Below are positions 6,580 to 14,076 of a DNA stretch of 15,225 nt, in pieces (within the stretch, counting starts at the first letter, position 1; every line of letters begins with the position of its first letter). The notes under the pieces were generated by a model, which saw only the letters and a program-made list of their open reading frames with translations, did no database searches and was not told the DNA's origin. The stretch is from JAVBNJ01 sp031551625 (GTDB lineage: Bacteria > Bacteroidota > Bacteroidia > Bacteroidales > UBA932), in the NCBI GenBank assembly GCA_031551625.1, contig JAVBNJ010000148.1, forward strand, positions 1-15,225. The letters are read 5' to 3'. Position numbers and translations under genes: made by a program.

Positions 6580-6608
6580 CCTCGTCATTGCGAGGAACGA
6601 AGTAATCT
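6580..6608. repeat. Fragment of a common dispersed intergenic repeat (CGTCATTGCGAGGAACGAAG type)
   Basis: The gap between the LysM-like and J-like genes begins with CGTCATTGCGAGGAACGAAG and then TAATCT. This matches, from memory, a short repeat scattered through many bacterial chromosomes, including Bacteroidota. Its start forms a small hairpin (CCTCG 6580-6584 with CGAGG 6591-6595). The rest of the gap to 6656 is AT-rich with two degenerate copies of TGAAATTTTTAAA/TGAAATCTTTAAA. No promoter is evident. Confidence 0.5.
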
Positions 6609-6656
6609 TAATCTTGAAATTTTTAAATCATGAAATCTTTAAACTAAAAAATTAGT

Positions 6657-7559
6657 ATGGCACGAACAATTGCAGAAATCAAAAAAGAAATGACCGACCG
6701 CTTTATGAACGAAGAAAACATTCAAAAACTCTACGACATAGAGCCGGGCACCGAATTCGACCGCGCGTTTGCCAAGGCAAGTATCGAAAATATTTTCTTT
6801 TACATTGCCGCCACTTGCATGTGGACACTCGAAAAACTATTCGACTACCACAGGCAGGAAGTAACCGGCATTATCGACAACCTGAAACCGCACTCGCTAC
6901 GGTGGTACGTATCCAAAGCCAAAGCGTTCATGCTGGGCAAAGAACTGCTACCCGACTCCGACGAGTACGACACCAGCGGCATGACCGCCGACCAGATTGA
7001 AGCAGCACGCGTGGTGAAATATGCTTCGGCCACCGACACAGGCGGCGTAGTGTTCCTGAAAATAGCCGGCGAAAAGAACGGTGAACCGGCGCCTATTCCC
7101 GACAGCGCATTCGAAGGTTTTCAATTATACATCCGCGAAGTAAAAGATGCAGGTGTGGTAGTCCAGGAAATCAATAGACCGGCCGATCACTTCCGGCTAA
7201 CGATGACGATTTTCTATAACCCAATGGTGATGAACAATACAGGGGTGGTATTGGCAGGAAATAAAACAGGTTCGAAACCGGTACAAGAGACCATCAAAGC
7301 ATTTATCAAAAACCTTCCGTTCAACGGCGAGTACCGCAATGTATCGCTGGTAGACGAGCTACAAAAAATCGAAGGGGTGGTAATTCCAGAATTCCGCGAA
7401 GCCTACAGTTGCCGGGATGGCGAAGACACTAACGAGGAGAACTGGAAACCAATAGAAGGCAAAGCCACTCCCTATGCGGGCTACTACAAAATCTACGACG
7501 ACGAGAACGATCTGAAATTAACCTTTGAACCTTACGAAACACGCAATGAAACTGTTTGA
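6657..7559 (+). CDS. Baseplate J-like (gp47-type) protein
   Basis: A 300-residue protein of the Bacteroidota baseplate-J type. The N-terminal helical part has 'IKKEMTDRFMNEENIQKLYD' and later 'FDRAFAKASIENIFFYIAAT' and WTLEKLFDYHRQEV, then LKPHSLRWYVSKAKAFMLG (about residues 76-94). The central beta part holds VVFLKIAGEKNGEPAPIP. The C-terminal third has the usual 'ETIKAFIKNLPFNGEYR' followed by LVDELQKIEGVV, then a short GYYKIYDDENDLKLTFEP end. J-like proteins form the wedge ring with gp25 and gpI. Its last 14 nt overlap the next gene, indicating coupling. Such proteins are sometimes annotated only as hypothetical. Confidence 0.75.
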   Translation: MARTIAEIKKEMTDRFMNEENIQKLYDIEPGTEFDRAFAKASIENIFFYIAATCMWTLEKLFDYHRQEVTGIIDNLKPHSLRWYVSKAKAFMLGKELLPDSDEYDTSGMTADQIEAARVVKYASATDTGGVVFLKIAGEKNGEPAPIPDSAFEGFQLYIREVKDAGVVVQEINRPADHFRLTMTIFYNPMVMNNTGVVLAGNKTGSKPVQETIKAFIKNLPFNGEYRNVSLVDELQKIEGVVIPEFREAYSCRDGEDTNEENWKPIEGKATPYAGYYKIYDDENDLKLTFEPYETRNETV

Positions 7560-8034
7560 AATTAATTACAAAAAACTGGTTGTGCTGCTGCTGCCCACGT
7601 TCCTGCGCAAAGAAAGCATAGTGGCCTTCCTGCGTGCGGCTACAGCCCCCGTGAGCACCCTGCACGACGAGTTCACACGCAACCGAAACGACAATTTGTT
7701 TCGCCTGCGAATGAATGGCCAGCGCTGCCACCTGCGGGCTGTACTCAATGCCAAGTTTCCCGAAGCACAGAACAACATCCATATTGTGGAAGAAAACCTT
7801 GAGGGTGAATGGCAGTATGCCTGGGACGAAGAGTACGACCCGTATAACTACCTCCTGCTTATTGCCGAAGAAGGCACGTTGTTTTGGAACCTCCCGGCAA
7901 TTATCCGCGACAAAAGCGGGTTCACCGTCGTAGTACCCGCAAACCTCGAAGACGACAATACAACTGCTACGATACGTAGCCTCGTAAACAATTACAAATT
8001 ACTCAGCAAACCTTATACAATACGTTATGAATAA
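7546..8034 (+). CDS. Tail protein I-like baseplate wedge protein
   Basis: A 162-residue protein starting at ATG 7546 inside the end of the J-like gene; an upstream in-frame ATG at 7525 lies deeper in that gene and is less likely. The N-terminal helical region (KKLVVLLLPTFLRKESIVAF, then a 'HDEF..NR' helix) and a beta-rich C-terminal half (YNYLLLIAEEGTLFWNLP, GFTVVVPANL) follow. After J, a gpI/YmfQ-like wedge protein that links baseplate and fibres is the expected gene. I identify it chiefly by order and size, since sequence signatures in this group are weak. It overlaps the collar-protein gene by 8 nt. Confidence 0.5.
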   Translation: MKLFEINYKKLVVLLLPTFLRKESIVAFLRAATAPVSTLHDEFTRNRNDNLFRLRMNGQRCHLRAVLNAKFPEAQNNIHIVEENLEGEWQYAWDEEYDPYNYLLLIAEEGTLFWNLPAIIRDKSGFTVVVPANLEDDNTTATIRSLVNNYKLLSKPYTIRYE

Positions 8035-9073
8035 AGCAAACTACACCGACAAAGTAAACTTCCCCCTATCGACACAAGGGCTGGATTTTATCCAACAACA
8101 AATCCTGCTGGCGGCAGAATACGCTAAAGCCGCAGGCGGCAACTACATTCTCTCGGGCTGCGAAACCAGCGGCAACAATGTTAATCCGGGCACATTAATT
8201 ATTAACGGCGAATTATATTCTTTTGGAGGCGGTACCAGGCAAACAAAAATACGCACCAAAGAAAGCAGCAAGGACCTATCGGCCGGCACTGAAACTTATA
8301 CGAATGCATATCAGTTGCGCGAAGTCGAATTCGGCGCAAACCTCAACGATGTAAACACGTACGACTGGGGGGCGTTCCAAGCATTTCCCACTAATAAATT
8401 CCTGCTGGAAAATTCTGCGACCAAAATGGAGTTTAAAAAAGTAAGGGCACATATTGTACCCAAAGGTGCTATTATGATGTGGTCGGGCAGCATAGCCGAC
8501 ATTCCCAATGGCTTTGCGCTATGCGATGGAAAAACCGTCAATGGAGTGGCAACCCCAAATCTAAGCGGCCGGTTTGTTGTAGGATATAAAGCAGGAGCCG
8601 ATACTACCACCGATGTAACTAATTCAACCAACATAATAGAAAATTATGGGAAATTGAAAAACACCGGTGGAAAAACAAGTATTGAATTAAAGGAATCCCA
8701 TATCCCTCCGCACACACATAGCTATGACAGGTTCGATGCCGCATACATTGCATGGGGTGGCGACAGCGCTCAACATATTGGTAATAATGCAAAGTCCACT
8801 ACAGGCTCTACCGGCGGCGGCCAAGCTCACGAAAATCGCCCACCATATTACGTATTGGCATATATCATAAAAGTATATGACATCGAAGAAGGAGACAGCA
8901 CGTATAGTATCAACGCAAATTGTAATGAATGTAGCGCTTGTGAACAAGCATGTATCGCAGACGCGATCTATCACAATGGCACACAGTATCAAATAGATCA
9001 AAATTTGTGCATAGGTTGTGCCTCTTGCTATGCAAGTAATATATGCCCACTTAATGCCATTACAAAAAAATAG
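8027..9073 (+). CDS. Tail-collar receptor-binding protein with a C-terminal 2[4Fe-4S] ferredoxin-like domain
   Basis: A 348-residue protein in three parts. Residues 1-135 are a beta-rich attachment region typical of baseplate-proximal fibres. Residues 144-285 are a phage tail-collar domain: PKGAIMMWSGSIADIPNGFA, then LCDGKTVNGVATPNLSGRFV, 'KESHIPPHTHSY' with the HxH pair H229/H231, and the typical end 'ENRPPYYVLAYIIKV'. Such proteins normally stop there. Here the frame continues for about 60 residues with eight cysteines: C299, C302, C305, C309 (CxxCxxCxxxC) and C328, C331, C334, C340 (CxxCxxCx5CP). Each set is preceded by YxI and followed by an A/N-A-I turn, the two-fold pseudosymmetry of bacterial 2[4Fe-4S] ferredoxins. 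The first cluster has Ile after its fourth Cys instead of Pro, and the second has two extra residues before the last Cys. Cluster binding is inferred. Confidence 0.8.
   Translation: MNKANYTDKVNFPLSTQGLDFIQQQILLAAEYAKAAGGNYILSGCETSGNNVNPGTLIINGELYSFGGGTRQTKIRTKESSKDLSAGTETYTNAYQLREVEFGANLNDVNTYDWGAFQAFPTNKFLLENSATKMEFKKVRAHIVPKGAIMMWSGSIADIPNGFALCDGKTVNGVATPNLSGRFVVGYKAGADTTTDVTNSTNIIENYGKLKNTGGKTSIELKESHIPPHTHSYDRFDAAYIAWGGDSAQHIGNNAKSTTGSTGGGQAHENRPPYYVLAYIIKVYDIEEGDSTYSINANCNECSACEQACIADAIYHNGTQYQIDQNLCIGCASCYASNICPLNAITKK
8903..9070 (+). other. Ferredoxin-like domain fused to the tail-collar protein
   Basis: This segment codes for residues 293-348. Two similar halves, starting YSINANC and YQIDQNLC, each carry a four-cysteine motif, as in classical clostridial-type ferredoxins of about 55 residues. 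The segment is in frame with the collar domain, with no stop or start codon between. A separate fibre gene begins 6 nt after the stop, so the fusion is bounded by phage genes on both sides. Confidence 0.8.
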
Positions 9074-9079
9074 TAGTAT

Positions 9080-9883
9080 ATGACAACAGCTAAAAATATA
9101 TTAAAACAATGGTTCGTCCGCGGTGCAAAGCCGCTGGCCGTCCAATTTGCCGCATGGATTGACTCGTACTGGCACAAGGATGAAAAAATTCCGGCGGTAC
9201 AAGTTGAAGGGCTGCAGGAAGCCTTCGACAGCAAAGCCGACAGCGAAGCGTTCAATAGCACAGTGCAGGATTTGAAAGCCGGCCTCGCGCAACACAACAC
9301 TTCGGAAACCGCGCACGCAGCCATGCGCGAAACGGTCGACCGCATAGATACAAAAGTAGCCATGCTCGACAACCTGAAAGCCGTGGCATTCTCCGGCGCC
9401 TATTCCGACCTGAGCGGTATGCCCGCCAGCTTACCTGCCAATGGAGGTAATGCAGATACAATAAGCAACATGTCTATCGAGCAACTACAAGCTCCTTTCA
9501 ATGAAGCTATAATTACCATTAACGGAGAAACTAAATATTTAGTTAATAATCCTGAATTTATTATTAATTATAGTGAGTTATCGGAAGATATTATCTATAA
9601 AACGAATCTATCATTTATTGAAAATGAATTAAAATCTAACAACCTATTTGTTTGCTCTGTGAATGCATCTTCAGCTATATCCTTAGCGGCTGATTTAACG
9701 ATTGGCAAATCTTACACGGTTGTTATTAAAAACACGGACGATTCGGAAATTACCATTACCCGCCCAACAGATGCCGATTCGACAAATACCAGTTCGTTCA
9801 AAATTGCAGCCGGCAAAGAACGGGAAGTGAGTGTATGGTATGATGGTGCAAAACGCCGTTGGTTAATTAGCGAGGAAATGTAA
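9080..9883 (+). CDS. Short tail fibre protein sharing its N-terminus with the long fibre
   Basis: A 267-residue protein. Residues 8-97 (ILKQWFVRGAKPLA, then SYWHKDEKIPA and EAFDSKADSEAFN) are nearly the same as the N-terminus of the 895-residue fibre, so both probably attach at the same baseplate site. Residues 98-124 (LKAVAFSGAYSDLSGMPASL then PANGG) match a module at residues 377-401 of the long fibre, so this protein looks like the long one with its shaft removed. The last 140 residues are unrelated and beta-rich with an ending KREVS-like 'VSVWYDGAKRRWLI'. It also carries one H-x6-H motif (H72/H79). It may be a functioning short fibre or an alternative receptor-binding cassette. Confidence 0.7.
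   Translation: MTTAKNILKQWFVRGAKPLAVQFAAWIDSYWHKDEKIPAVQVEGLQEAFDSKADSEAFNSTVQDLKAGLAQHNTSETAHAAMRETVDRIDTKVAMLDNLKAVAFSGAYSDLSGMPASLPANGGNADTISNMSIEQLQAPFNEAIITINGETKYLVNNPEFIINYSELSEDIIYKTNLSFIENELKSNNLFVCSVNASSAISLAADLTIGKSYTVVIKNTDDSEITITRPTDADSTNTSSFKIAAGKEREVSVWYDGAKRRWLISEEM
9101..9370. repeat. Fibre 5' direct repeat, copy 1
   Basis: This 270-bp segment matches 10591-10860 without gaps (constant offset 1490) and with scattered substitutions. It codes for the shared N-terminal attachment domain of the two fibres. Confidence 0.85.
9374..9456. repeat. Fibre module-junction repeat, copy 1
   Basis: Codes for LKAVAFSG.Y.DLS..PASLPANGG and corresponds to 11698-11780 in the long fibre. In both genes the sequence after it is unrelated and more AT-rich, so it marks where cassettes have been exchanged. 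Confidence 0.7.
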
Positions 9884-9895
9884 ATAGATTTAATT

Positions 9896-10567
9896 ATGAG
9901 AAGACGACCTTTTTTATATAAAACAACCGAAGAAAGAACTATGCCATTTACTCATTATACATTTGATGGAGATATAGTAGAGCATTCCGGTAATAACAGG
10001 CATGCTCTACAATATATGACTACTCCCGTTTACATTGATGGAGGAAATGGAAAGAAAGCCTTAGATTGCAATGCTACCGGAACAAGCAGTGGTGTTAAAA
10101 CACCTTTTAATTTTGATACAACTTTTCAACAATGGACTATTATATGTAAAATTTATCCTACTGCGCAAGGTAATTGGTATAATATATTTGATAAAAAATA
10201 TTCAAACGGGCCTGGATTTACTTATTATTATAATACTGCCAGACCTAATGGCGGGTGGGGTTTTGATAGTACATGGAGTGGTCATAAAGAAAGTGGTGGA
10301 ACTGGAAATATTACATTAAATGCGTGGCATACAATAGCCGTTAAATTTAATAATAATGATGGCGTTGTATATGCTTATTGTGATGGTCAGTTAATAAGCC
10401 AGTACTCTGCTGGATCATATACCAGTGGTTTAGAAAACCAACCTTTAACTATAGGTAATAGTGTTTATTCTTCATCAAGATATTTTCATGGTCGTATGCA
10501 GGATTTTTTAATCTACAATAAAGCACTAACTAATGAGGAAATAATTTTAATCATGAAACAAATTTAA
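9896..10567 (+). CDS. LamG/concanavalin A-like lectin-fold tail protein
   Basis: A 223-residue protein with a jelly-roll LamG layout. It begins with HYTFDGDIVEHSGNNRHAL (start of the fold), followed by 'FNFDTTFQQWTIICKIYPTA', 'NAWHTIAVKFNNNDGVVYAY', CDGQLISQYSAG and the typical closing segment 'RYFHGRMQDFLIYNKALTNE'. LamG-fold domains often bind glycans, so a receptor-binding or decorating role on the fibre is likely. The gene is much more AT-rich than the fibre 5' ends on either side and sits exactly between the two fibre genes, consistent with separate acquisition. The start at ATG 9896 (MRRRPFLY) leaves a short basic leader before the fold; a later start at 9942 (MPFTHYTF) is possible. Confidence 0.7.
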   Translation: MRRRPFLYKTTEERTMPFTHYTFDGDIVEHSGNNRHALQYMTTPVYIDGGNGKKALDCNATGTSSGVKTPFNFDTTFQQWTIICKIYPTAQGNWYNIFDKKYSNGPGFTYYYNTARPNGGWGFDSTWSGHKESGGTGNITLNAWHTIAVKFNNNDGVVYAYCDGQLISQYSAGSYTSGLENQPLTIGNSVYSSSRYFHGRMQDFLIYNKALTNEEIILIMKQI

Positions 10568-10569
10568 TT

Positions 10570-13257
10570 ATGTCGATAAGCAAAAACAACTTAAAACAAT
10601 GGTTCGTCCGCGGTGCAAAGCCGCTGGCCGCCCAATTCGCCGCGTGGATTGACTCGTACTGGCACAAGGACGAGAAAATTCCGGCCACACAAATCGACGG
10701 CTTGCAGGAAGCCTTCGACAGCAAAGCCGACAGCGAAGCGTTCAATAGCGCAGTACAGGATTTGAAAGACAATCTTGCACAACACGACACTTCGGAAACG
10801 GCGCACCAAGACCTGCGCAACATTGTAAACCGTATCGATGAAAAAGTGGCCATGCTCGACGATGGCGACCTTTCGTTCGACGACGAAGTAGTGCGCATTG
10901 CCGGACAGGCCGTTACCAAACCGAAACTGGAAAGCGGCCTGCAACAAAGCATCGACCGCGCCGACTCGGCCATACAAGGCGCTACACTTGATGGAGTGCC
11001 GGTGACAATGGTGAACAACATCCTGCAAATTACCGTGGACGACAAAATACAAGAGGAAGCGGCGGCACGTACGCAAGGCGATGCAACGGTTTTGGAATCG
11101 GCAGAACAACACATAACCGGTGAAATCGGCCGGCACAACACAGATGCAGGTGCACACAACAATATCCGGCAAGAAATAATTGCAGGCAATTTCTCCACGC
11201 TTACAGCTGCAGCACAAGATGCCACCAACAAAGTGAGTAGCCACAATGCGGATAACAATTCGCATGCCGATATCCGGCAAGCGGTAAACAATACGCTGGA
11301 TACGGCCAAAGCGTATACCGAACAAAAAATTGGCGAGATGGAGAACCGATTGGTACACGACTTTGGCGCCTTTGCTTCGCCGATAGAGTTACAGGCAGCC
11401 TACCCCACTGCCAACCCCGGCGACATGGCGCTGGTGCAAAGTACCGACACCGTGTGGGTGTGGAGCAGTGCGGCAAGCAGCTGGATAGATAGTGACAAGA
11501 AGGGAGAAGTGAGCGATGCGCAATTCCGGGCACATAGTGAGAACAGCAGTGTACACGTCTCCGTAGCCGACAAAAATAACTGGAACAACAAAGCCAACGA
11601 AATTTCCAGCTTCGCGGAAGCCGCCAGCCGGGCCAACATCAACACGGGCGAAAGCGTCAGCACTATTTTTGGAAAAATACGAAAGTGGTTTTCCGAGTTG
11701 AAAGCGGTGGCGTTTTCGGGTAGTTACAGGGATTTGAGCGACACGCCTGCTTCGCTTCCTGCTAATGGGGGGACGGCGGATTATTCATATTATAATAAAA
11801 TAGAGAGTGTATCTAATCTAAATATTTATACCGTAGCAAATAGTTTACCTAAAAGTACAGTAGTAACTTATTTAGGAAATAATGTAATAGGCGCACCAAA
11901 TGACGGCTGGTTTTATTTCAAAATAAAAACACATAGTGGTGTTGGCTGGATACATATTACAGCTTATTCGTATGGTGGTGATAATACTATTAATGAGGTT
12001 TATCATACTCAGCAAAGTGGGACAGCTGCTTGGTCTGGTTGGCGCAGAGATTGCGATGGTGGTAATGCAGATACCGTAGATGGAAAACATGCAAGTGATT
12101 TATTAGCTGCTAACGGTACATTTACTGGCGACTGGAATACATTAGTAACACCTACAATGGTAAACATAGAGGGGTTTGCAGGACAAAGCAATCATCCATC
12201 AGGTGCATATCCATATGGAGTTCTTTCTGTTTTTAATGCGGGAAATGGTAATGGCAGTATGTGTCAAATTTATGCTGCACATGCTGGCTCTGAAATATGG
12301 TGTAGAACTGCATATTATTCCTCCATGTGGTATCCTTGGGTTAGATTGGCTAATACCGGAGAAATTCCAACCCAACTCCCAATGCAGGCAAAAAGAATAG
12401 ACGGTACTCCTTATGATAAAAATTATAGACCAATTGCGGAGTATAACACCAAAGGTGATGGATATTTTTATATCACTACACAGGACAGTGGAGACTCTGT
12501 AAATTACCGTGATAAATATAGTATTGCAAAAGCGTATATTGCAGAGAAAGCTGATAGAGCAAGTGGATTAACATACCGACAAATGTCTGCTGATTTGTAT
12601 GATTGGCTACCGACAGATGAAAATGGTTTATTTTACTCGAATGCTCCTAATGCAGCACATGCTCCAACAAGCGGGTGGTTACATTACATTGGTAAATCAC
12701 ATGCCAATCCTTCAAGATATTGTCATATTACAGCATATACGATGGAACAAGGTTCTCGTAGACAGTGGGAAATAGAATGTGTTGGGGGTACTTGGGGTAA
12801 TTGGAGAGAAGTTGCTCACATGGATGATATTCCCATCTCTTACCCACTTAACTTGAGTATATTGAATCTTGGTTGGGTAACTATACGTTCACTAACTGTA
12901 TACTATAATACAATGGATGAATCTTTAGAAGTAAATATTAAAGGAAATATATCAGCGAGCGCCTTTCTTGGTCCATCCGATTGGGTAGTAGATAGACAAG
13001 AGGCACCTGCTTGGATTAAAATACAGTTATATGATTTGCCTACTCCGACTTCAATATTTTCAGGAATGGTTGGTAGTATTACTCGCACAAATGAACCAGA
13101 TCCAGATTTCCCTAGTTCAATGGTAGGTGTATGTTGTAATACAAACGGGAATGATGAGTCTTTATGGTTTGGTTTTAAATTAATAGGTGCAGAAGTGTAT
13201 ATTGTAGATGTTGAATGTAAAACTTCTTTTACAGTTAATCTTAGTCCCATTGCTTAA
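10570..13257 (+). CDS. Long tail fibre with pyocin-knob-like C-terminal repeats
   Basis: An 895-residue protein. Residues 8-97 are the shared attachment domain. Residues about 100-360 form a helical shaft with four H-x6-H motifs (H72/H79, H189/H196, H225/H232, H322/H329) and a small beta insert near 275-310 (GDMALVQSTDTVWVWSS). Residues 377-401 are the shared KAVAFSG...PANGG module. From about 403 the protein is beta-rich, with three knob-like units ending in a W..WR or W..WV pattern: 'SGTAAWSGWRRD' (near 492), 'YYSSMWYPWVRL' (near 587) and GTWGNWREVAH (near 745). A GGNADTVDGKHASDLL linker follows the first. The last 130 residues are a distinct Trp-containing beta domain. Knob domains commonly lie at the host-binding end of R-pyocin and phage fibres. 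Composition turns AT-rich exactly after residue 401, so the receptor-binding part appears to have been exchanged. Confidence 0.8.
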   Translation: MSISKNNLKQWFVRGAKPLAAQFAAWIDSYWHKDEKIPATQIDGLQEAFDSKADSEAFNSAVQDLKDNLAQHDTSETAHQDLRNIVNRIDEKVAMLDDGDLSFDDEVVRIAGQAVTKPKLESGLQQSIDRADSAIQGATLDGVPVTMVNNILQITVDDKIQEEAAARTQGDATVLESAEQHITGEIGRHNTDAGAHNNIRQEIIAGNFSTLTAAAQDATNKVSSHNADNNSHADIRQAVNNTLDTAKAYTEQKIGEMENRLVHDFGAFASPIELQAAYPTANPGDMALVQSTDTVWVWSSAASSWIDSDKKGEVSDAQFRAHSENSSVHVSVADKNNWNNKANEISSFAEAASRANINTGESVSTIFGKIRKWFSELKAVAFSGSYRDLSDTPASLPANGGTADYSYYNKIESVSNLNIYTVANSLPKSTVVTYLGNNVIGAPNDGWFYFKIKTHSGVGWIHITAYSYGGDNTINEVYHTQQSGTAAWSGWRRDCDGGNADTVDGKHASDLLAANGTFTGDWNTLVTPTMVNIEGFAGQSNHPSGAYPYGVLSVFNAGNGNGSMCQIYAAHAGSEIWCRTAYYSSMWYPWVRLANTGEIPTQLPMQAKRIDGTPYDKNYRPIAEYNTKGDGYFYITTQDSGDSVNYRDKYSIAKAYIAEKADRASGLTYRQMSADLYDWLPTDENGLFYSNAPNAAHAPTSGWLHYIGKSHANPSRYCHITAYTMEQGSRRQWEIECVGGTWGNWREVAHMDDIPISYPLNLSILNLGWVTIRSLTVYYNTMDESLEVNIKGNISASAFLGPSDWVVDRQEAPAWIKIQLYDLPTPTSIFSGMVGSITRTNEPDPDFPSSMVGVCCNTNGNDESLWFGFKLIGAEVYIVDVECKTSFTVNLSPIA
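10591..10860. repeat. Fibre 5' direct repeat, copy 2
   Basis: Partner of 9101-9370. The two copies flank the short fibre's variable end and the LamG gene, so recombination between them would remove both. Confidence 0.85.
11698..11780. repeat. Fibre module-junction repeat, copy 2
   Basis: Partner of 9374-9456, coding for the same LKAVAFSG...PANGG module. A run of six G follows 'gctaat', and the sequence then changes abruptly to AT-rich codons at about 11781. Confidence 0.7.
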
Positions 13258-13270
13258 CAAAACTCCAAAT

Positions 13271-13669
13271 ATGAAAGGATTTATAATAAACGATAAAGGA
13301 TTTCCTGTAAAGTATGGGGAATTTGAAGAAAATACAAAAAAATTTATTCCGTGTGAAGAAATACCCAAATTAGATTTTGAAAATGGTTTAACATGTATAC
13401 GTGCTAATTCTGATAGAACAGCTATGGAGTTGTGTAAGCCTGAACGGGGGGGGAGTAGTGTTTCTATTACCGTAAAACAAAATAGGATTCGTGCTAAACG
13501 AAATAGTTTATTAAGTCAAACCGACAAGTATTTGTTAGAGGATTATCCTATACCGGAAGAACAGAGGTTGCAAGTGAGAGAGTATAGACAATTATTGAGA
13601 GATATAACTAATAAAAAGTCTTTTATAGATGATGGTGAAATTGTATGGCCGGATGGGTTAGAATTTTAA
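13271..13669 (+). CDS. Tail fibre assembly chaperone-like protein
   Basis: A 132-residue protein directly downstream of the long fibre. The C-terminal half has the signature of fibre assembly chaperones: RAKRNSLLSQTDKYLL, then 'DYPIPEEQRLQVREYRQLLR' and the closing IVWPDGLEF. The N-terminal half (MKGFIINDKGFPVKYGEF) is a small beta region. I chose ATG 13271 rather than upstream starts that lie inside the fibre gene. It probably helps fold or trimerise the fibre C-terminus, which it resembles in AT-richness, suggesting the two travelled together. A run of eight G (13446-13453) interrupts the otherwise AT-rich sequence. Confidence 0.75.
   Translation: MKGFIINDKGFPVKYGEFEENTKKFIPCEEIPKLDFENGLTCIRANSDRTAMELCKPERGGSSVSITVKQNRIRAKRNSLLSQTDKYLLEDYPIPEEQRLQVREYRQLLRDITNKKSFIDDGEIVWPDGLEF
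13446..13453 (+). repeat. G8 homopolymer within the fibre assembly gene
   Basis: Eight consecutive G in the coding strand, read as CGG-GGG-GGG (Arg-Gly-Gly). A change of one base would shift the frame before the conserved chaperone half. Such tracts are classic sites of slipped-strand changes. Confidence 0.6.
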
Positions 13670-13716
13670 ATTGCTCTATGGTAGTAAATCAAAATTTAAG
13701 CAGGCATTAGCAACCA

Positions 13717-14067
13717 ATGGACGTGATTAATTTTTTAACAACAACCGGAGTACTCATCACCGCACTTGGCGGAATCGAAGGCATCAAGTGGTGGCGAAAC
13801 CGGCGAGCCAATGCACGACAAGAAAATGCCGCCGCCGAAGACGCCGAAAAAAGCAACCAGCGTAAGCATGTCGATTGGCTCGAACAGCGACTCGCCACCC
13901 GCGATGCCAAGGTGGATGCACTGTATAGCGAAGTAAAAAAATTGGAGCACGAAAAGTTGCAACTTACGGAAGCACTTGGAAAATCGCAACTGGAGAACAT
14001 GCTTATGAAAATTCAAAAATGTGAAGTCCGCGGATGTTCCAGCCGCCAACCACCAAACGATTATTAA
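13717..14067 (+). CDS. Membrane-anchored coiled-coil protein of the lysis cassette (holin/spanin-like, unproven)
   Basis: A 116-residue protein with one N-terminal hydrophobic segment (INFLTTTGVLITALGGI, about residues 4-21) followed by a basic stretch (KWWRNRRANAR). A long charged helix of coiled-coil character runs from about 35 to 102. The end is short with two cysteines and a Pro pair (CEVRGCSSRQPPNDY). It is placed just before the endolysin. Bacteroidota phages often have such a TM-plus-coiled-coil protein here, and a holin or inner-membrane spanin role is plausible. The family is not known to me by function. The gap before it (13670-13716) shows no clear promoter. Confidence 0.5.
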   Translation: MDVINFLTTTGVLITALGGIEGIKWWRNRRANARQENAAAEDAEKSNQRKHVDWLEQRLATRDAKVDALYSEVKKLEHEKLQLTEALGKSQLENMLMKIQKCEVRGCSSRQPPNDY

Positions 14068-14076
14068 AAAACAACC

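Noticed and set aside
5942..6580. Overlapping ORFs on both strands opposite the gp25-like and LysM-like genes
   Set aside because: These arise from high GC content. The plus-strand frames carry recognisable gp25 and LysM patterns, while the others are Arg-, His- or Val-rich nonsense.
10551..11358. Long minus-strand ORFs (over 250 codons) opposite the long fibre gene
   Set aside because: They mirror the GC-rich, Ala/Ser/Asp-coded shaft of the fibre, have low-complexity Cys/Ser/Val-rich translations, and lack a promoter or known motif. They are shadows of the plus-strand gene.
10591..11560. CRISPR-like array from the repeated H-x6-H words
   Set aside because: The repeats are at protein level, irregularly spaced (117, 36 and 97 residues apart) and differ in nucleotide sequence.
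9080..13257. Diversity-generating retroelement target in the fibre tips
   Set aside because: The repeats found are ordinary 5' duplications with substitutions of all kinds. No template/variable repeat pair with adenine-specific changes and no reverse transcriptase gene is visible.
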